Shown: positions 54,993-64,000 of the stretch, piece after piece | Layout of the letters: every line of letters starts with the position of its first letter | Numbering within the stretch: the first letter of the stretch is position 1 | Assembly: GCF_014268455.2 (NCBI RefSeq) | Contig: NZ_CP077085.1 | Location: forward strand, 3,575,001-3,639,000 | From: Pseudomonas shahriarae | GTDB taxonomy: Bacteria > Pseudomonadota > Gammaproteobacteria > Pseudomonadales > Pseudomonadaceae | Direction: 5' to 3' | Length of the DNA stretch: 64,000 bases | Notes under the pieces: generated by a model | Database searches by the model: none | What the model saw: the letters and a program-made list of their open reading frames with translations, nothing else | What the model was told of the DNA's origin: nothing | Position numbers and translations under genes: made by a program

Positions 54993-55232
54993 CTAATGCC
55001 CCTTGGTCTGCTCCAGTTGTTCGACGATTTTATCTTTGATCAACAGGCGTTTCTTCTTCAGGTTCTCCACATCATCGTCATTGGCACTTGCAGATTCAGC
55101 CTCCAGCACCTCCTTGTCGGCAACGTCATACTGGGTGAGCAATACATCCAACCGATGGTGGCTTGCCCGACGCTGCTGGACATCCTCCTTGCTCAACCCC
55201 AAATCCTGATAAAGATCATGTTTCACTGGCAT
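54993..55232 (-). CDS. YdcH/DUF465-family small protein
   Basis: ATG 55232 behind GGAGG gives MPVKHDLYQDLGLSKEDVQQ and a 79-residue, highly charged coiled-coil protein (HHRLDVLLTQYDVADKEVLE; LKKKRLLIKDKIVEQLEQT). This is the DUF465 fold, whose function is not established. The longer frame to 55268 lacks a ribosome binding site. It is a single-gene unit, 78 bases beyond the UvrA2 stop on the same strand. Confidence 0.9.
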   Translation of the reverse strand: MPVKHDLYQDLGLSKEDVQQRRASHHRLDVLLTQYDVADKEVLEAESASANDDDVENLKKKRLLIKDKIVEQLEQTKGH

Positions 55233-55310
55233 GAAGTACCTCCGCAAGTTAATCAATGACTGGTCCACCTTGAAGCTAGCCCATCCAGGGGCCTCTTGTC
55301 ATGCCCAAGG

Positions 55311-57854
55311 TCAATTCCCTTGGCCCAGCTCGCGTGCGAGGAAGGGGGCAGTGCGGCTGGTTTGGTTCTGGGCGAGGTGCTGGGGCGTGCCGCTGGCGAC
55401 GACGTTGCCGCCCTGGTCGCCGGCGCCTGGGCCGATGTCGATGACCCAGTCGCTCTGGGCCACCACGCGCATTTCGTGTTCGACCACGATCACTGTGTGA
55501 CCGGCATCCACCAGGTGGTTGAGTTGCAGCAGCAGGCGGTCGACATCACGGGGGTGCAGGCCGGTGGTGGGCTCGTCGAGGACATACAGGGTTGCGCCCC
55601 GTGCGGTACGTTGCAGTTCGGTGGCCAGTTTGATCCGCTGGGCCTCGCCACCGGACAGCTCGTTGGCCGGCTGGCCCAGGCGCAGGTAGCCCAGGCCGAT
55701 GTCGCGCAGGACCCGCAGCGCGCGCAGCACGCTGGGTTGTTCGGCGAAGACGTCCACCGCCTGCTCAACGGTCAAGCCCAGCACCTGGGCAATGTTCAGG
55801 CCCTGCCAGGTAATCGCCAGGGTCTGGGGGTTGTAGCGCGCGCCGTGACAGGTCGGGCAAGGTGCGTAGACGCTGGGCATAAACAACAATTCGACGCTGA
55901 CAAACCCCTCACCCTCGCACTTCGGGCAACGACCCTTGGCGACGTTGAAGGAGAACTGCCCGGCATCGTAGTGGTGTTTTTTCGCCGCTGGGGTGGCGGC
56001 GAACAGCTTGCGCACGTTATCGAACAGGCCAGTGTAGGTCGCGAGGTTGGAGCGCGGGGTGCGGCCGATGGGCTTCTGGTCCACCTGCACCAGGCGGCGG
56101 ATCTGCTCCAGGCCCGCGCGGATGCGGCCACTGCTGGTTTGCGGCGCCGGGTCTTCGAGGTCGGGCTCGTCGTCGCTGACCACCACCCGACCCAGCCCCT
56201 CACCCACCAGGTCCAGCAGGGCCTGGCTGACCAGGCTGGATTTACCCGAGCCGGAAATCCCCGTCACAGCAGTAAAACAGCCCAGGGGAAAGTCCACGCT
56301 CACCTCGTCGAGGTTATTGCGGCTGACCCCTTCCAGGCTGAGCCAGCCGCTCGGCGCACGGCGCGAGGTGTTCAGCGGGCGCGGCTCGGCAAACAGGTAT
56401 TCGCGGGTCTGTGACGCTGCAATCTGTGCCAGGCCTGCCGGTGGGCCGCTGTACAGCACCTGGCCACCCTGCTCGCCCGCCGCCGGGCCGACGTCGATCA
56501 ACCAGTCGGCACGGCGCATGGTTTCCAGGTCGTGTTCCACCACAAACAGTGAATTGCCGGCGGCTTTCAGGCGCTCCAACGCCGTGAACAGGGCTTCGCC
56601 ATCCGCCGGATGCAAGCCGGCCGACGGTTCGTCCAGCACATAGATCACGCCGAACAGTTGCGAGCCCAATTGCGTCGCCAGGCGCAAGCGCTGCAATTCG
56701 CCAGAGGACAGGGTTGGCGTGCTGCGCTCCAGGGACAGATAGCCCAGGCCCAGGTCGGTCAGGGTGCTGACCCGCTCCAGCAAATCCTGGGCGATGCGCT
56801 GGGCGGCCAGGCGTTTTTCCACCGAGAGTTTTACCCGGCCCTTGCCCTCGGCCACCGGGCGCAGGAGCTGCGCCAGTTGCAACAATGTCAGTTGCGACAG
56901 CTCGCCAATATCCACCCCGGCAAACTTCACCGACAACGCGGCCTTGGTCAGGCGCTTGCCCTCGCACAAGGGGCACGGGCTGCCTTGCATAAATTGCGCG
57001 ACACGCTTTTTCATCAGCGCGCTCTGGGTGTGGGTGAAGGTATGCAGAATGTAGCGACGGGCGCCGCTGAAAGTCCCCTGGTAGCTGGGTTCGAGTTTGC
57101 GCTTGAGGGCGTCGCGGGTCTGCTCCGGGGTCAAGCCGGCATACACCGGCACCGTGGGCGTGTCCTCGGTGAAGAGGATCCAGTCGCGCTGTTTTTTCGG
57201 CAGCTCGCGCCAGGGGATATCGACGTCGTAGCCCAGGGTCACAAGGATGTCCCGCAGGTTTTGCCCCTGCCAGGCCAGCGGCCAGGCGGCGACCGCCCGC
57301 TGGCGGATGGTCAGGGACGGATCGGGCACCATCAGTGCCTCGGTCACTTCATACACGCGGCCCAGGCCGTGGCACTGCGGGCAGGCGCCCTGGGGCAGGT
57401 TCGGCGAAAAGTCTTCGGCATACAGCATCGGCTGCCCCGGCGGATAACTGCCGGCACGGGAATAGAGCATACGGATCAGGCTGGACAAGGTGGTCACGCT
57501 GCCCACCGACGAGCGCGTGCTCGGCGTGCCCCGCTGCTGTTGCAGGGCCACGGCCGGCGGCAGCCCCTCGATGGAATCCACATCCGGCACGCCCACCTGG
57601 TCAATCAGGCGCCGGGCATAAGGCGCGACCGACTCGAAGTAACGCCGCTGCGCCTCGGCGTACAACGTGGAAAACGCCAGGGATGATTTGCCCGACCCCG
57701 ACACCCCGGTGAACACCACCAGAGCATCCCGTGGGATGTCCACATCGACATTGCGCAGGTTATGTTCCCGGGCGCCGCGCACCCGGACAAAACCGGGGCG
57801 CGCGGCCAGAAGATCAGTGGCAGGCGGCAAGTGGCGCGATGAAGTCATGGTCAA
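55311..57854 (-). CDS. Class II UvrA-like excinuclease ATPase (UvrA2)
   Basis: This 847-residue protein has the UvrA plan: Walker A FTGVSGSGKSSLAFSTLYAE and later ITGISGSGKSSLVSQALLDL, signature LSSGELQRLRLATQLGSQLF and LSGGEAQRIKLATELQRTAR, with zinc-finger cysteines CPQCHGLG, CPLCEGKR and CPKCEGEG...CPTCHGARY. The stretch between the first Walker A and signature is shorter than in housekeeping UvrA (about 940 residues), as in class II proteins, where the UvrB-binding domain is lost. Such paralogues are linked to drug or DNA-adduct tolerance. A second ATG at 57848 is an equal start candidate. Confidence 0.9.
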   Translation of the reverse strand: MTMTSSRHLPPATDLLAARPGFVRVRGAREHNLRNVDVDIPRDALVVFTGVSGSGKSSLAFSTLYAEAQRRYFESVAPYARRLIDQVGVPDVDSIEGLPPAVALQQQRGTPSTRSSVGSVTTLSSLIRMLYSRAGSYPPGQPMLYAEDFSPNLPQGACPQCHGLGRVYEVTEALMVPDPSLTIRQRAVAAWPLAWQGQNLRDILVTLGYDVDIPWRELPKKQRDWILFTEDTPTVPVYAGLTPEQTRDALKRKLEPSYQGTFSGARRYILHTFTHTQSALMKKRVAQFMQGSPCPLCEGKRLTKAALSVKFAGVDIGELSQLTLLQLAQLLRPVAEGKGRVKLSVEKRLAAQRIAQDLLERVSTLTDLGLGYLSLERSTPTLSSGELQRLRLATQLGSQLFGVIYVLDEPSAGLHPADGEALFTALERLKAAGNSLFVVEHDLETMRRADWLIDVGPAAGEQGGQVLYSGPPAGLAQIAASQTREYLFAEPRPLNTSRRAPSGWLSLEGVSRNNLDEVSVDFPLGCFTAVTGISGSGKSSLVSQALLDLVGEGLGRVVVSDDEPDLEDPAPQTSSGRIRAGLEQIRRLVQVDQKPIGRTPRSNLATYTGLFDNVRKLFAATPAAKKHHYDAGQFSFNVAKGRCPKCEGEGFVSVELLFMPSVYAPCPTCHGARYNPQTLAITWQGLNIAQVLGLTVEQAVDVFAEQPSVLRALRVLRDIGLGYLRLGQPANELSGGEAQRIKLATELQRTARGATLYVLDEPTTGLHPRDVDRLLLQLNHLVDAGHTVIVVEHEMRVVAQSDWVIDIGPGAGDQGGNVVASGTPQHLAQNQTSRTAPFLARELGQGN

Positions 57855-57905
57855 CCTTATAAGAGTCAGCGGTCCAGGGGTGGATCCGGCAACAGGGGTA
57901 AACGT

Positions 57906-60035
57906 TCAATCGCAGTAGCTCACCTGCGTGGTCAATACCGAGCGTACCTGTCGCGCCAGTTCCTCGGGGCTGTAGGGCTTGCCCAGCAGATGAATGTCGT
58001 TGCCCAGCAGGTGGTCGCTGGAAAGAATGTCACGGGTATGCCCGGAGGTGAACAGTACTGCAATGGGCGGCTGTTGCGCCTTGGCCCAGGTGGCCAGGTC
58101 GGTACTTTTGATCCGCCCCGGCATGACCACATCGGTGAAGATCAGGTCCGGCCGCAAGCCGGTGCGCAGCATCAGCATGGCGTCATCGCCATCGGTGGCA
58201 GTGAGTACCGTGTAGCCGGCCTGTTGCAGCAGTTCCACCGCGGCGCCGCGGACGCCTTCGTTGTCCTCCACCACCAGGATGGTTTCCCGGCCGCCTTCCT
58301 GCTGCTCCACCTGGTCGGGCGCTTCCTGGCTTTCCGGCTCAAGGCTGTGGGGGAAGTACATCTGCACCAGGGTGCCCTGGCCTGGCTCGCTGCTGATCTG
58401 CACATGCCCGCCACTTTGCTTGACGAAGCCAAACACCATGCTCAAGCCCAGGCCGGTGCCGTGACCGTCAGGCTTGGTGGTAAAGAACGGCTCGAAGACC
58501 CGCTGCAGCACCGCCGGCGACATGCCGGCCCCCGTGTCGCTGACCGACAGGCGCACATATTCGCCGGGGGCAATCCCGTTGCGGCTGCCATCTTCGGGCG
58601 ACAAAGTGATGTTTTCACCGGTGATGCGGATCACCCCCTCGCCCTTCATCGCATCCCGGGCGTTGATCGCCAGGTTGAGCACGGCGTTTTCCAGTTGATT
58701 GCGATCGACATGGATGCACCACGGGTCTTGCGGCAACTGCACATCAATCTGGATGGTTTCCCCCAGGGCCCGCTGCAGCAACTCACCCAGGCCTTCATAA
58801 ATGCGCCGCGGGTTGAACACCGCCGGTGACAGTGGCTGGCGCCGGGCAAAGGCCAGCAGTTGCGAGGACAGCTTGGCACCGCGCTCGACGGCCGCCAGGG
58901 CAGCACCGACGCGCCGTTGGACCTGGGCGTTATCGCGCTCATGGCGGGCCAGCAGGTGCAGGTTGCCGGCAATCACCTGCAGCAGATTATTGAAGTCATG
59001 GGCCACGCCCCCCGTCAGCCCGCCAATGGCCTCGAGCTTTTGCGACTGGCGTAACTGCTCCTCGGCGGCCGAGCGCGCCTGGACTTCGGCGGCGACGCGC
59101 TGCTCCAGGTTATGGGTGAGCTTGAGCAGAGACTCTTCAGCGATCTTGCGCACATGGATATCAATGATCACCCCGGGAAAGCGCAACGGCTGGCCGCCCG
59201 CGTCCAGCTCGCAGCGCCCGCTGGCCAGTACCCACAGATAGCTGGCGTCCGGGCGTCGCACGCGAAACTCGACGTTATATGGCCCACCCGTCGCCAGGGT
59301 CTGGGCAATCAGGCGGTTGACCCGCGCCAGGTCGTCGGGGTGGATGGCCTGGGTGGCGACTGCAATGGAAACACCCCGCTCCACGTCGTCCATGGACAGG
59401 CCCAGGGTACGGGCGAAACGCTCGTCGCCCGAGAGGCGATCCGGCAGCACATCCCAGACAAACGACCCCAGCAACGCCCCGGCATTGAGGGCCAGTTGCA
59501 AGCGTTCGTCCGCCACCCGGTAAGCCCCCTCGGCTTCCTGGCGCAAACGCTCGGACAGCACATGCTCGGTGGTCTCCACAACGATCGCCAACACGCCGGC
59601 CGGATGCTGGTCGTCGCCGGCCACCGGGCTGTAATAGAGGTCCAGCCACAAATCCTCGGGGCGGCCATTGCGCAGCAGCATCAAGGCCTTGTTGCGATAG
59701 GACAAGGTGCCACCGGCCAGGCAGGTGTCCATGACATGCCGGTTGAACTCGGCCACTTCCGGCCAGCCCTGCTCGACCGGCACCCCCAGCAAAAACGGGT
59801 GGCGCCCGCCGGCAAACACCGAATAGCTGTCGTTGTAGATCATGTACCCGGCGCGGCCCCAGAGCATCACCATCGGCACTGGCGAAGCGAGGAGCATCTG
59901 CACCGCGCAGGTCAGGCTGGTGGACCAGGTATCAATGGGGCCCAGGTCAGTGGTGGACCAGTCAAAGGCACGAATCCTTTGGGCCATTTCACCGCCCCAA
60001 CCGTCACAGCCGTAGGTATTGGATAGAAATTGCAT
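57906..60035 (-). CDS. Soluble PAS-containing hybrid sensor histidine kinase (second copy)
   Basis: This 709-residue kinase has no membrane segment. An N-terminal PAS-like region (FDWSTTDLGPIDTWSTSLTC, PMVMLWGRAGYMIYNDSYSV, DLWLDLYYSPVAGDDQHPAG) is followed by a PAS/PAC (about 165-290), HisKA with His near 345 in GGLTGGVAHDFNNLLQVIAG, HATPase with [20 protein letters not shown] and a C-terminal receiver with DLIFTDVVMPGRIKST. Its N-terminus closely mirrors the kinase at 26986-29535, which has one more PAS domain. No partner regulator is adjacent; phosphate may pass to a distant HPt protein. Confidence 0.9.
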   Translation of the reverse strand: MQFLSNTYGCDGWGGEMAQRIRAFDWSTTDLGPIDTWSTSLTCAVQMLLASPVPMVMLWGRAGYMIYNDSYSVFAGGRHPFLLGVPVEQGWPEVAEFNRHVMDTCLAGGTLSYRNKALMLLRNGRPEDLWLDLYYSPVAGDDQHPAGVLAIVVETTEHVLSERLRQEAEGAYRVADERLQLALNAGALLGSFVWDVLPDRLSGDERFARTLGLSMDDVERGVSIAVATQAIHPDDLARVNRLIAQTLATGGPYNVEFRVRRPDASYLWVLASGRCELDAGGQPLRFPGVIIDIHVRKIAEESLLKLTHNLEQRVAAEVQARSAAEEQLRQSQKLEAIGGLTGGVAHDFNNLLQVIAGNLHLLARHERDNAQVQRRVGAALAAVERGAKLSSQLLAFARRQPLSPAVFNPRRIYEGLGELLQRALGETIQIDVQLPQDPWCIHVDRNQLENAVLNLAINARDAMKGEGVIRITGENITLSPEDGSRNGIAPGEYVRLSVSDTGAGMSPAVLQRVFEPFFTTKPDGHGTGLGLSMVFGFVKQSGGHVQISSEPGQGTLVQMYFPHSLEPESQEAPDQVEQQEGGRETILVVEDNEGVRGAAVELLQQAGYTVLTATDGDDAMLMLRTGLRPDLIFTDVVMPGRIKSTDLATWAKAQQPPIAVLFTSGHTRDILSSDHLLGNDIHLLGKPYSPEELARQVRSVLTTQVSYCD

Positions 60036-60170
60036 GGATCAGCTCAGTGCAGAGAGAGGACAGTCGCCAATGTTGGAGCATAGCCGGGCGCGATGGTTTC
60101 ACTGTGTAGAAGAACCATTGCAGGAGCCGGCCCCCACAGGAGGGACGATTAGGTCGGTGCGCCCTACCCG

Positions 60171-63100
60171 TCAGTGGAAATCCCGGCTACGCACGCTGAT
60201 CCCCGCCAACAGCGGCGTCAGGTCGCTCAGGCGGCCGGCGATCAAATGGCGGACTTCGCCCACCGCCTCCCAGCGCCCATCCACCTTGAGCAGCCGTGAG
60301 CCCACCAGCACCTGGCGCTGACGCTCGGCCAGCTCACGCCAGACCACCACGTTGAGGTTGCCAAACTCATCTTCCAGGGTCACGAAGGTCACGCCACTGG
60401 CCGTGCCCGGGCGCTGGCGCCCGGTGACCAGGCCGGCAACGCTGACATTGCGTCCGTGCTCCACCGCCTGCAATTCCTGTGAACTGCGGCAGCGCCGCGC
60501 ACGCAGTTGATCACGCAACAGCGCCAGGGGATGGGGCCCCAGGGTGGTGCCCACACTGGCATAGTCGGCATACAGGTCCTCACCGACACTGGGAGCCGGT
60601 AGTTGCACCGCCTCCTCCCGCGGGCTCGACACCCCGGCAAACAACCCCAACTGTTGCTCCACCCCGGCCACGTCCCAGCGTGCCCGGTGCCGGTGCCCGG
60701 CCAACTGGCGCAAGGCCCCGGCATCGGCCAGCAGTTCCTGGGCACGGCTGTCCAACTGGGCGCGCTCGCCCAGGTCGGCGATCCCGCAAAACCCAGCGGC
60801 CTGGCGGGCGGTTTCGATACGCCGGCCATCCTCTTCGCGAAAGCCGCTGATCATGCGCAAGCCCATGCGAATCGCCGGCTGCTGGCCGTCAATGGGTTCC
60901 AGGCTGCAATCCCAGTCACTGGCGGTCACGTCCACCGGGCGAATCTGCAAATGATGGCGACGCGCATCCTGCAGGATCTGATCCGGGCTGTAGAAGCCCA
61001 TGGGCCAGCTGTTGATCAGGGCACAGGCGAACGCCGCCGGTTCATGGCATTTGAGCCAGCAACTGGCATAGGTCAGCAAGGCGAAACTGGCCGCATGGGA
61101 CTCAGGAAAACCATAGCTGCCAAAGCCCTTGATCTGCTCGAACACCTGGGCGGCGAAGGTTTCGCTGTAACCGTTCTTGAGCATGCCGTCGCGCAGCCGC
61201 TGGCGATGGGGCTCCAGACCGCCATGGCGCTTCCAGGCGGCCATCGAGCGGCGCAACTGGTCAGCTTCGCCGGGTGTGTAGTGCGCCGCGACAATGGCGA
61301 TCTGCATCACTTGCTCCTGGAACAGCGGGATACCCAGGGTGCGCTTGAGTACCGCCTCCAGCTCGGGCGATGGATAGGTCGTGGGCTCTTCCTTGTTCCG
61401 CCGGCGCAGGTACGGATGCACCATGCCGCCCTGGATCGGCCCTGGGCGCACGATGGCCACCTCGATCACCAGGTCATAGAACGTCTTGGGTTTGAGTCGG
61501 GGCAGCATGGACATTTGCGCCCGGGATTCGATCTGGAACACGCCGATGGTGTCGGCGCGGCTGATCATTGCGTAGGTCGCCGCATCCTCCGAGGGCACCG
61601 TCGCCAGCGTCAGGTCGAGGTGACGATGGCGGCGCAGCAGGTCAAAACAGCGGCGGATCGCGCTGAGCATACCGAGGGCGAGGATATCCACCTTGAGCAG
61701 GCCCACGGCGTCCAGGTCGTCCTTGTCCCACTGGATGATGGTGCGCTCGGCCATGGCGGCGTTTTCCACGGGCACCAGGGTGTCCAGCGGCTGCTCGGAA
61801 ATCACGAAACCGCCGGGGTGCTGGGACAGGTGACGCGGGAAGCCGATCAGTTGCTGGGTCAGGCCCAACACCCGCCGCAATACCGGGCTGTCCGGGTCGA
61901 AACCGCCTTCGCGCAGGCGCTCCAATGGCGGCGCTTCATCGCTCCAGCGCCCACAGCAATCGGCCAGGGCATTGACCTGATCCGGTGGCAGGCCCAGGGC
62001 CTTGGCCACATCACGCACCGCGCCGGCACCGTGGTAGCTGCTGACTACTGCGGTCAAGGCCGCGCGGCGCCGGCCATAGCGCTGGAACACGTATTGCAGC
62101 ACCTCTTCACGACGCTCGTGTTCGAAATCCACGTCGATGTCCGGTGGCTCGTTGCGTTCCCGGGACAGGAAGCGCTCGAACAGCATGTTCATGCGGCTGG
62201 GGTCGATTTCGGTGATGCCCAGGGCAAAGCACACTGCCGAGTTGGCCGCCGAGCCACGGCCCTGGCAGAGGATCGAACGGCTGCGGGCGAAGCGCACGAT
62301 GTCGTGCACCGTCAAAAAGTAGCTTTCGTAGCCCAGCTCGCTGATCAACTCCAGCTCATTATTGATCTGCTCCAGAGTCTTGGCTGCTACCCCCTCGGGC
62401 CAGCGCCGGGCAATGCCTTCTTCGGTCAAGGCACGCAGCCAGGATTTTGGGCTCTGCCCTTCTGGCACCAGCTCCCTGGGGTATTGATAGCGCAACTGGC
62501 TCAGGTCGAAGCTGCAACGGCGGGCGATGTGCAGCGATTCTTCGAGCAAGTGCGCCGGGTACAACGCACCCAGGGCCTCCAGGCTGCGCAGGTGCCGCTC
62601 GCCATTGGGGTGCAGGCGCTGGCCAGCTTGCGCCACCGGCAGGTGGTGGCGGATCGCGGTCATGGTGTCCTGCAAGGCACGCCGGCTGCGCACATGCATA
62701 TGCACATCGCCACAGGCCACGGCCGGCAGGTGCAGGTCGGCGGCCAGTTGCAGGCGTTGCGCCAGGCGGCGGGCATCGTCCTGGGCGCAATGCAGCTCTA
62801 CCGCCAGCCATAGCCGCCCGCTGAAGGTTTCGCACAACCATTGGCCGTCGGCAGGTGTGTCGCCCTCCTCGGCCAGCCACAGCACCAGCAGCCCCGGTAC
62901 CGGCTCGGCAAAGTCTTCGCGTAACAGGCGGTACTGGCCTTTTGCGGCACGGCGCCGGGCCTGGGTGATCAGTCGGCACAGGTGTTGGTAGCCCTGCAGG
63001 TTTTCCACCAGCAGCACCAGTTTCGGGCCGTTTTCCAGGCGCACCTCACTGCCGACGATCAACCCCAGCCCAACCTCCTTGGCCGCCTGCCAGGCCCGCA

Positions 63101-63248
63101 CGATGCCGGCCAGGGTGCATTCGTCGGTGATTGCCAGGGCCTGATACCCCTGCTGTTTGGCGCGCTCGAACAACTCGCGGGCACTGGACGCGCCGCGCTG
63201 GAAGCTGAAGTTCGACAGGCAGTGCAGCTCGGCGTAGCCCTCCATCAT
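60171..63248 (-). CDS. dnaE2: Error-prone DNA polymerase DnaE2 (ImuC)
   Basis: This is a C-family polymerase of 1025 residues that works with ImuB in SOS mutagenesis. The PHP region starts [20 protein letters not shown] and [20 protein letters not shown]. The palm carries [18 protein letters not shown] and the acidic [35 protein letters not shown] and [20 protein letters not shown] segments follow, and an OB-fold ends the chain ([36 protein letters not shown]). It lacks the beta-clamp and tau regions of replicative DnaE. ATG 63248 overlaps the imuB stop as ATGA; ATG 63245 is the next codon. Confidence 0.94.
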   Translation of the reverse strand: MMEGYAELHCLSNFSFQRGASSARELFERAKQQGYQALAITDECTLAGIVRAWQAAKEVGLGLIVGSEVRLENGPKLVLLVENLQGYQHLCRLITQARRRAAKGQYRLLREDFAEPVPGLLVLWLAEEGDTPADGQWLCETFSGRLWLAVELHCAQDDARRLAQRLQLAADLHLPAVACGDVHMHVRSRRALQDTMTAIRHHLPVAQAGQRLHPNGERHLRSLEALGALYPAHLLEESLHIARRCSFDLSQLRYQYPRELVPEGQSPKSWLRALTEEGIARRWPEGVAAKTLEQINNELELISELGYESYFLTVHDIVRFARSRSILCQGRGSAANSAVCFALGITEIDPSRMNMLFERFLSRERNEPPDIDVDFEHERREEVLQYVFQRYGRRRAALTAVVSSYHGAGAVRDVAKALGLPPDQVNALADCCGRWSDEAPPLERLREGGFDPDSPVLRRVLGLTQQLIGFPRHLSQHPGGFVISEQPLDTLVPVENAAMAERTIIQWDKDDLDAVGLLKVDILALGMLSAIRRCFDLLRRHRHLDLTLATVPSEDAATYAMISRADTIGVFQIESRAQMSMLPRLKPKTFYDLVIEVAIVRPGPIQGGMVHPYLRRRNKEEPTTYPSPELEAVLKRTLGIPLFQEQVMQIAIVAAHYTPGEADQLRRSMAAWKRHGGLEPHRQRLRDGMLKNGYSETFAAQVFEQIKGFGSYGFPESHAASFALLTYASCWLKCHEPAAFACALINSWPMGFYSPDQILQDARRHHLQIRPVDVTASDWDCSLEPIDGQQPAIRMGLRMISGFREEDGRRIETARQAAGFCGIADLGERAQLDSRAQELLADAGALRQLAGHRHRARWDVAGVEQQLGLFAGVSSPREEAVQLPAPSVGEDLYADYASVGTTLGPHPLALLRDQLRARRCRSSQELQAVEHGRNVSVAGLVTGRQRPGTASGVTFVTLEDEFGNLNVVVWRELAERQRQVLVGSRLLKVDGRWEAVGEVRHLIAGRLSDLTPLLAGISVRSRDFH

Positions 63249-64000
63249 GCAAACCAGCCTTGCAGCCACAGCCCGGCGCTGTCACCCACGGTGCGATAGG
63301 CCCAGCCTTGCTGCCCGCTGCGAGTGCGCACCAGGTAGTAATCGCGGCGGATATCCGCGCCATCCCACCAACCGGACTCGATGCGCTCCGGGCCCAGCAG
63401 GATCTGCAGGCCCTGCTCGGCGAGCAGAGTCGGTTCATGGAGCAGCCAGCCAGGGCGTTGCACCGGGCTCAAGGCCGGGCAGGCACGGCTGTCGGCGCCC
63501 GGCAGCCAGGCGCACTCGGGACGATGGTCGGCATGAAAACGCAAGCCCTGCACCGCCTCATCCCCCAGGCGCGCGCGCAGACGCTCGCGCAATTGCACCC
63601 AGGGCAGGGTTTGCTGCGGGCGCTCGTCGAACAGGTCCTGGCGCTGCGGTACAAACACCGGCAAGTCTTCGGCCAGCAGGCGCAGGCCACGCACCGGCGC
63701 CGCCACTTGCACCTGCTCCAGGCGGCCACGGGCCAGTTCAAACAGCATCGAGGGTTCGCGCTCGGCACTGAGCAGGCCCACCTGGATCACGCTGTCGGGC
63801 GCCTCGGCATGCTCCAGGTGCAGGGCAAAACGCTGCACGCCACTGTCGCGGCCACAAAGGAACGCCGCAAGGTCGCCGGTCAGGCGCCGCAAGGGAAACA
63901 GCAGCGCCTGGTGGGACTGCACATCGAAATTCAACTCGATGCGCAGATCAAAACGATCCGGCGGCTGATAAAAATCCAGGGCCAGTGGCCGTTGCCCGGT
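63245..64000 (-). CDS. imuB: ImuB (DinB-like mutasome subunit), C-terminal part
   Basis: The minus-strand frame is open from the window edge to TGA 63247-63245, so about 251 C-terminal residues are seen. They read [60 protein letters not shown] and [20 protein letters not shown], ending in [20 protein letters not shown] and GLWLQGWFA. This is the tail of ImuB, an inactive Y-family relative that binds the beta clamp and bridges to DnaE2. The polymerase-like part, imuA and any LexA box lie beyond the window. Translation is coupled to dnaE2. Confidence 0.92.
   Translation of the reverse strand, partial: TGQRPLALDFYQPPDRFDLRIELNFDVQSHQALLFPLRRLTGDLAAFLCGRDSGVQRFALHLEHAEAPDSVIQVGLLSAEREPSMLFELARGRLEQVQVAAPVRGLRLLAEDLPVFVPQRQDLFDERPQQTLPWVQLRERLRARLGDEAVQGLRFHADHRPECAWLPGADSRACPALSPVQRPGWLLHEPTLLAEQGLQILLGPERIESGWWDGADIRRDYYLVRTRSGQQGWAYRTVGDSAGLWLQGWFA

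Noticed and set aside
60603..62813. A 736-codon plus-strand frame
   Set aside because: It is opposite dnaE2, whose polymerase motifs fix the coding strand.

Overview
The window looks like the chromosome of a Pseudomonas of the P. fluorescens group. The reasons are the gacA-uvrC-pgsA-tRNA-Gly(GCC) block with the TTG start of gacA, an hbcR-type hydroxybutyrate locus, an imuB-dnaE2 pair, and many paired 'GTGGGAGC...GCTCCCAC' REP/REPIN elements between genes. Most genes have ordinary high-GC pseudomonad codon use; the visible decay is concentrated between about 4.0 and 7.6 kb.

Layout. (i) 1-4 kb: the end of a CNB/CBS protein, then a complete TRAP transporter (dctPQM). (ii) 4-7.6 kb: a decayed YeeE/YedE fragment, a Fur-box-preceded TonB siderophore receptor, and a P4-type integrase broken in at least four places that points at tRNA-Gly. 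(iii) 7.8-13.2 kb: tRNA-Gly, pgsA, uvrC, gacA, an orphan CI/Cro-like regulator pair, a GNAT enzyme and a nitrilase-family hydrolase. (iv) 13.2-15.2 kb: a class I DAHP synthase behind two successive aromatic-rich leader peptides, an intrinsic terminator and a stem next to the ribosome binding site; then ppiC. (v) 15.3-20.9 kb: yejABEF peptide importer. (vi) 20.9-26.8 kb: sigma-54 activator, GntP-type permease behind a -24/-12 promoter, 3-hydroxybutyrate dehydrogenase and acetoacetyl-CoA synthetase. (vii) 27-29.9 kb: soluble hybrid histidine kinase and a second ppiC. (viii) 29.9-36.5 kb: a minus-strand cluster of KDG kinase, PLP deaminase, IclR regulator, RidA protein and a polar amino-acid-type ABC transporter. 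It fits D-glucosaminate catabolism; its binding-protein gene carries an in-frame TAA. (ix) 36.8-38.7 kb: a thioredoxin-fold protein and a TerC-CorC fusion. (x) 39.1-48.2 kb: a SorC-regulated cluster (RpiB, sugar ABC transporter, SDR, erythritol/L-threitol-type Zn dehydrogenase, DhaK, DhaL) that fits tetritol/tetrulose catabolism. (xi) 48.2-60 kb: LysR with a DHA2 efflux pump, SohB, a histidine phosphatase, an SCP2 protein, HglS (lysine catabolism), a DUF465 protein, a class II UvrA and a second hybrid kinase. (xii) 60-64 kb: dnaE2 and the 3' part of imuB.

How it fits together: the window is rich in facultative carbon-source loci. Six translation starts in the dct, hydroxybutyrate and tetritol loci carry the A-rich AANAANAA motif bound by Hfq/Crc in pseudomonads, which suggests that these loci share catabolite repression. 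The observations most worth following are the tandem aromatic leaders before DAHP synthase, a pair of inverted 35-bp operators in the tetritol locus, the nonsense codon in the predicted glucosaminate-binding protein, and three non-consensus residues clustered in GacA. No CRISPR array, intact insertion sequence or intact prophage was seen.
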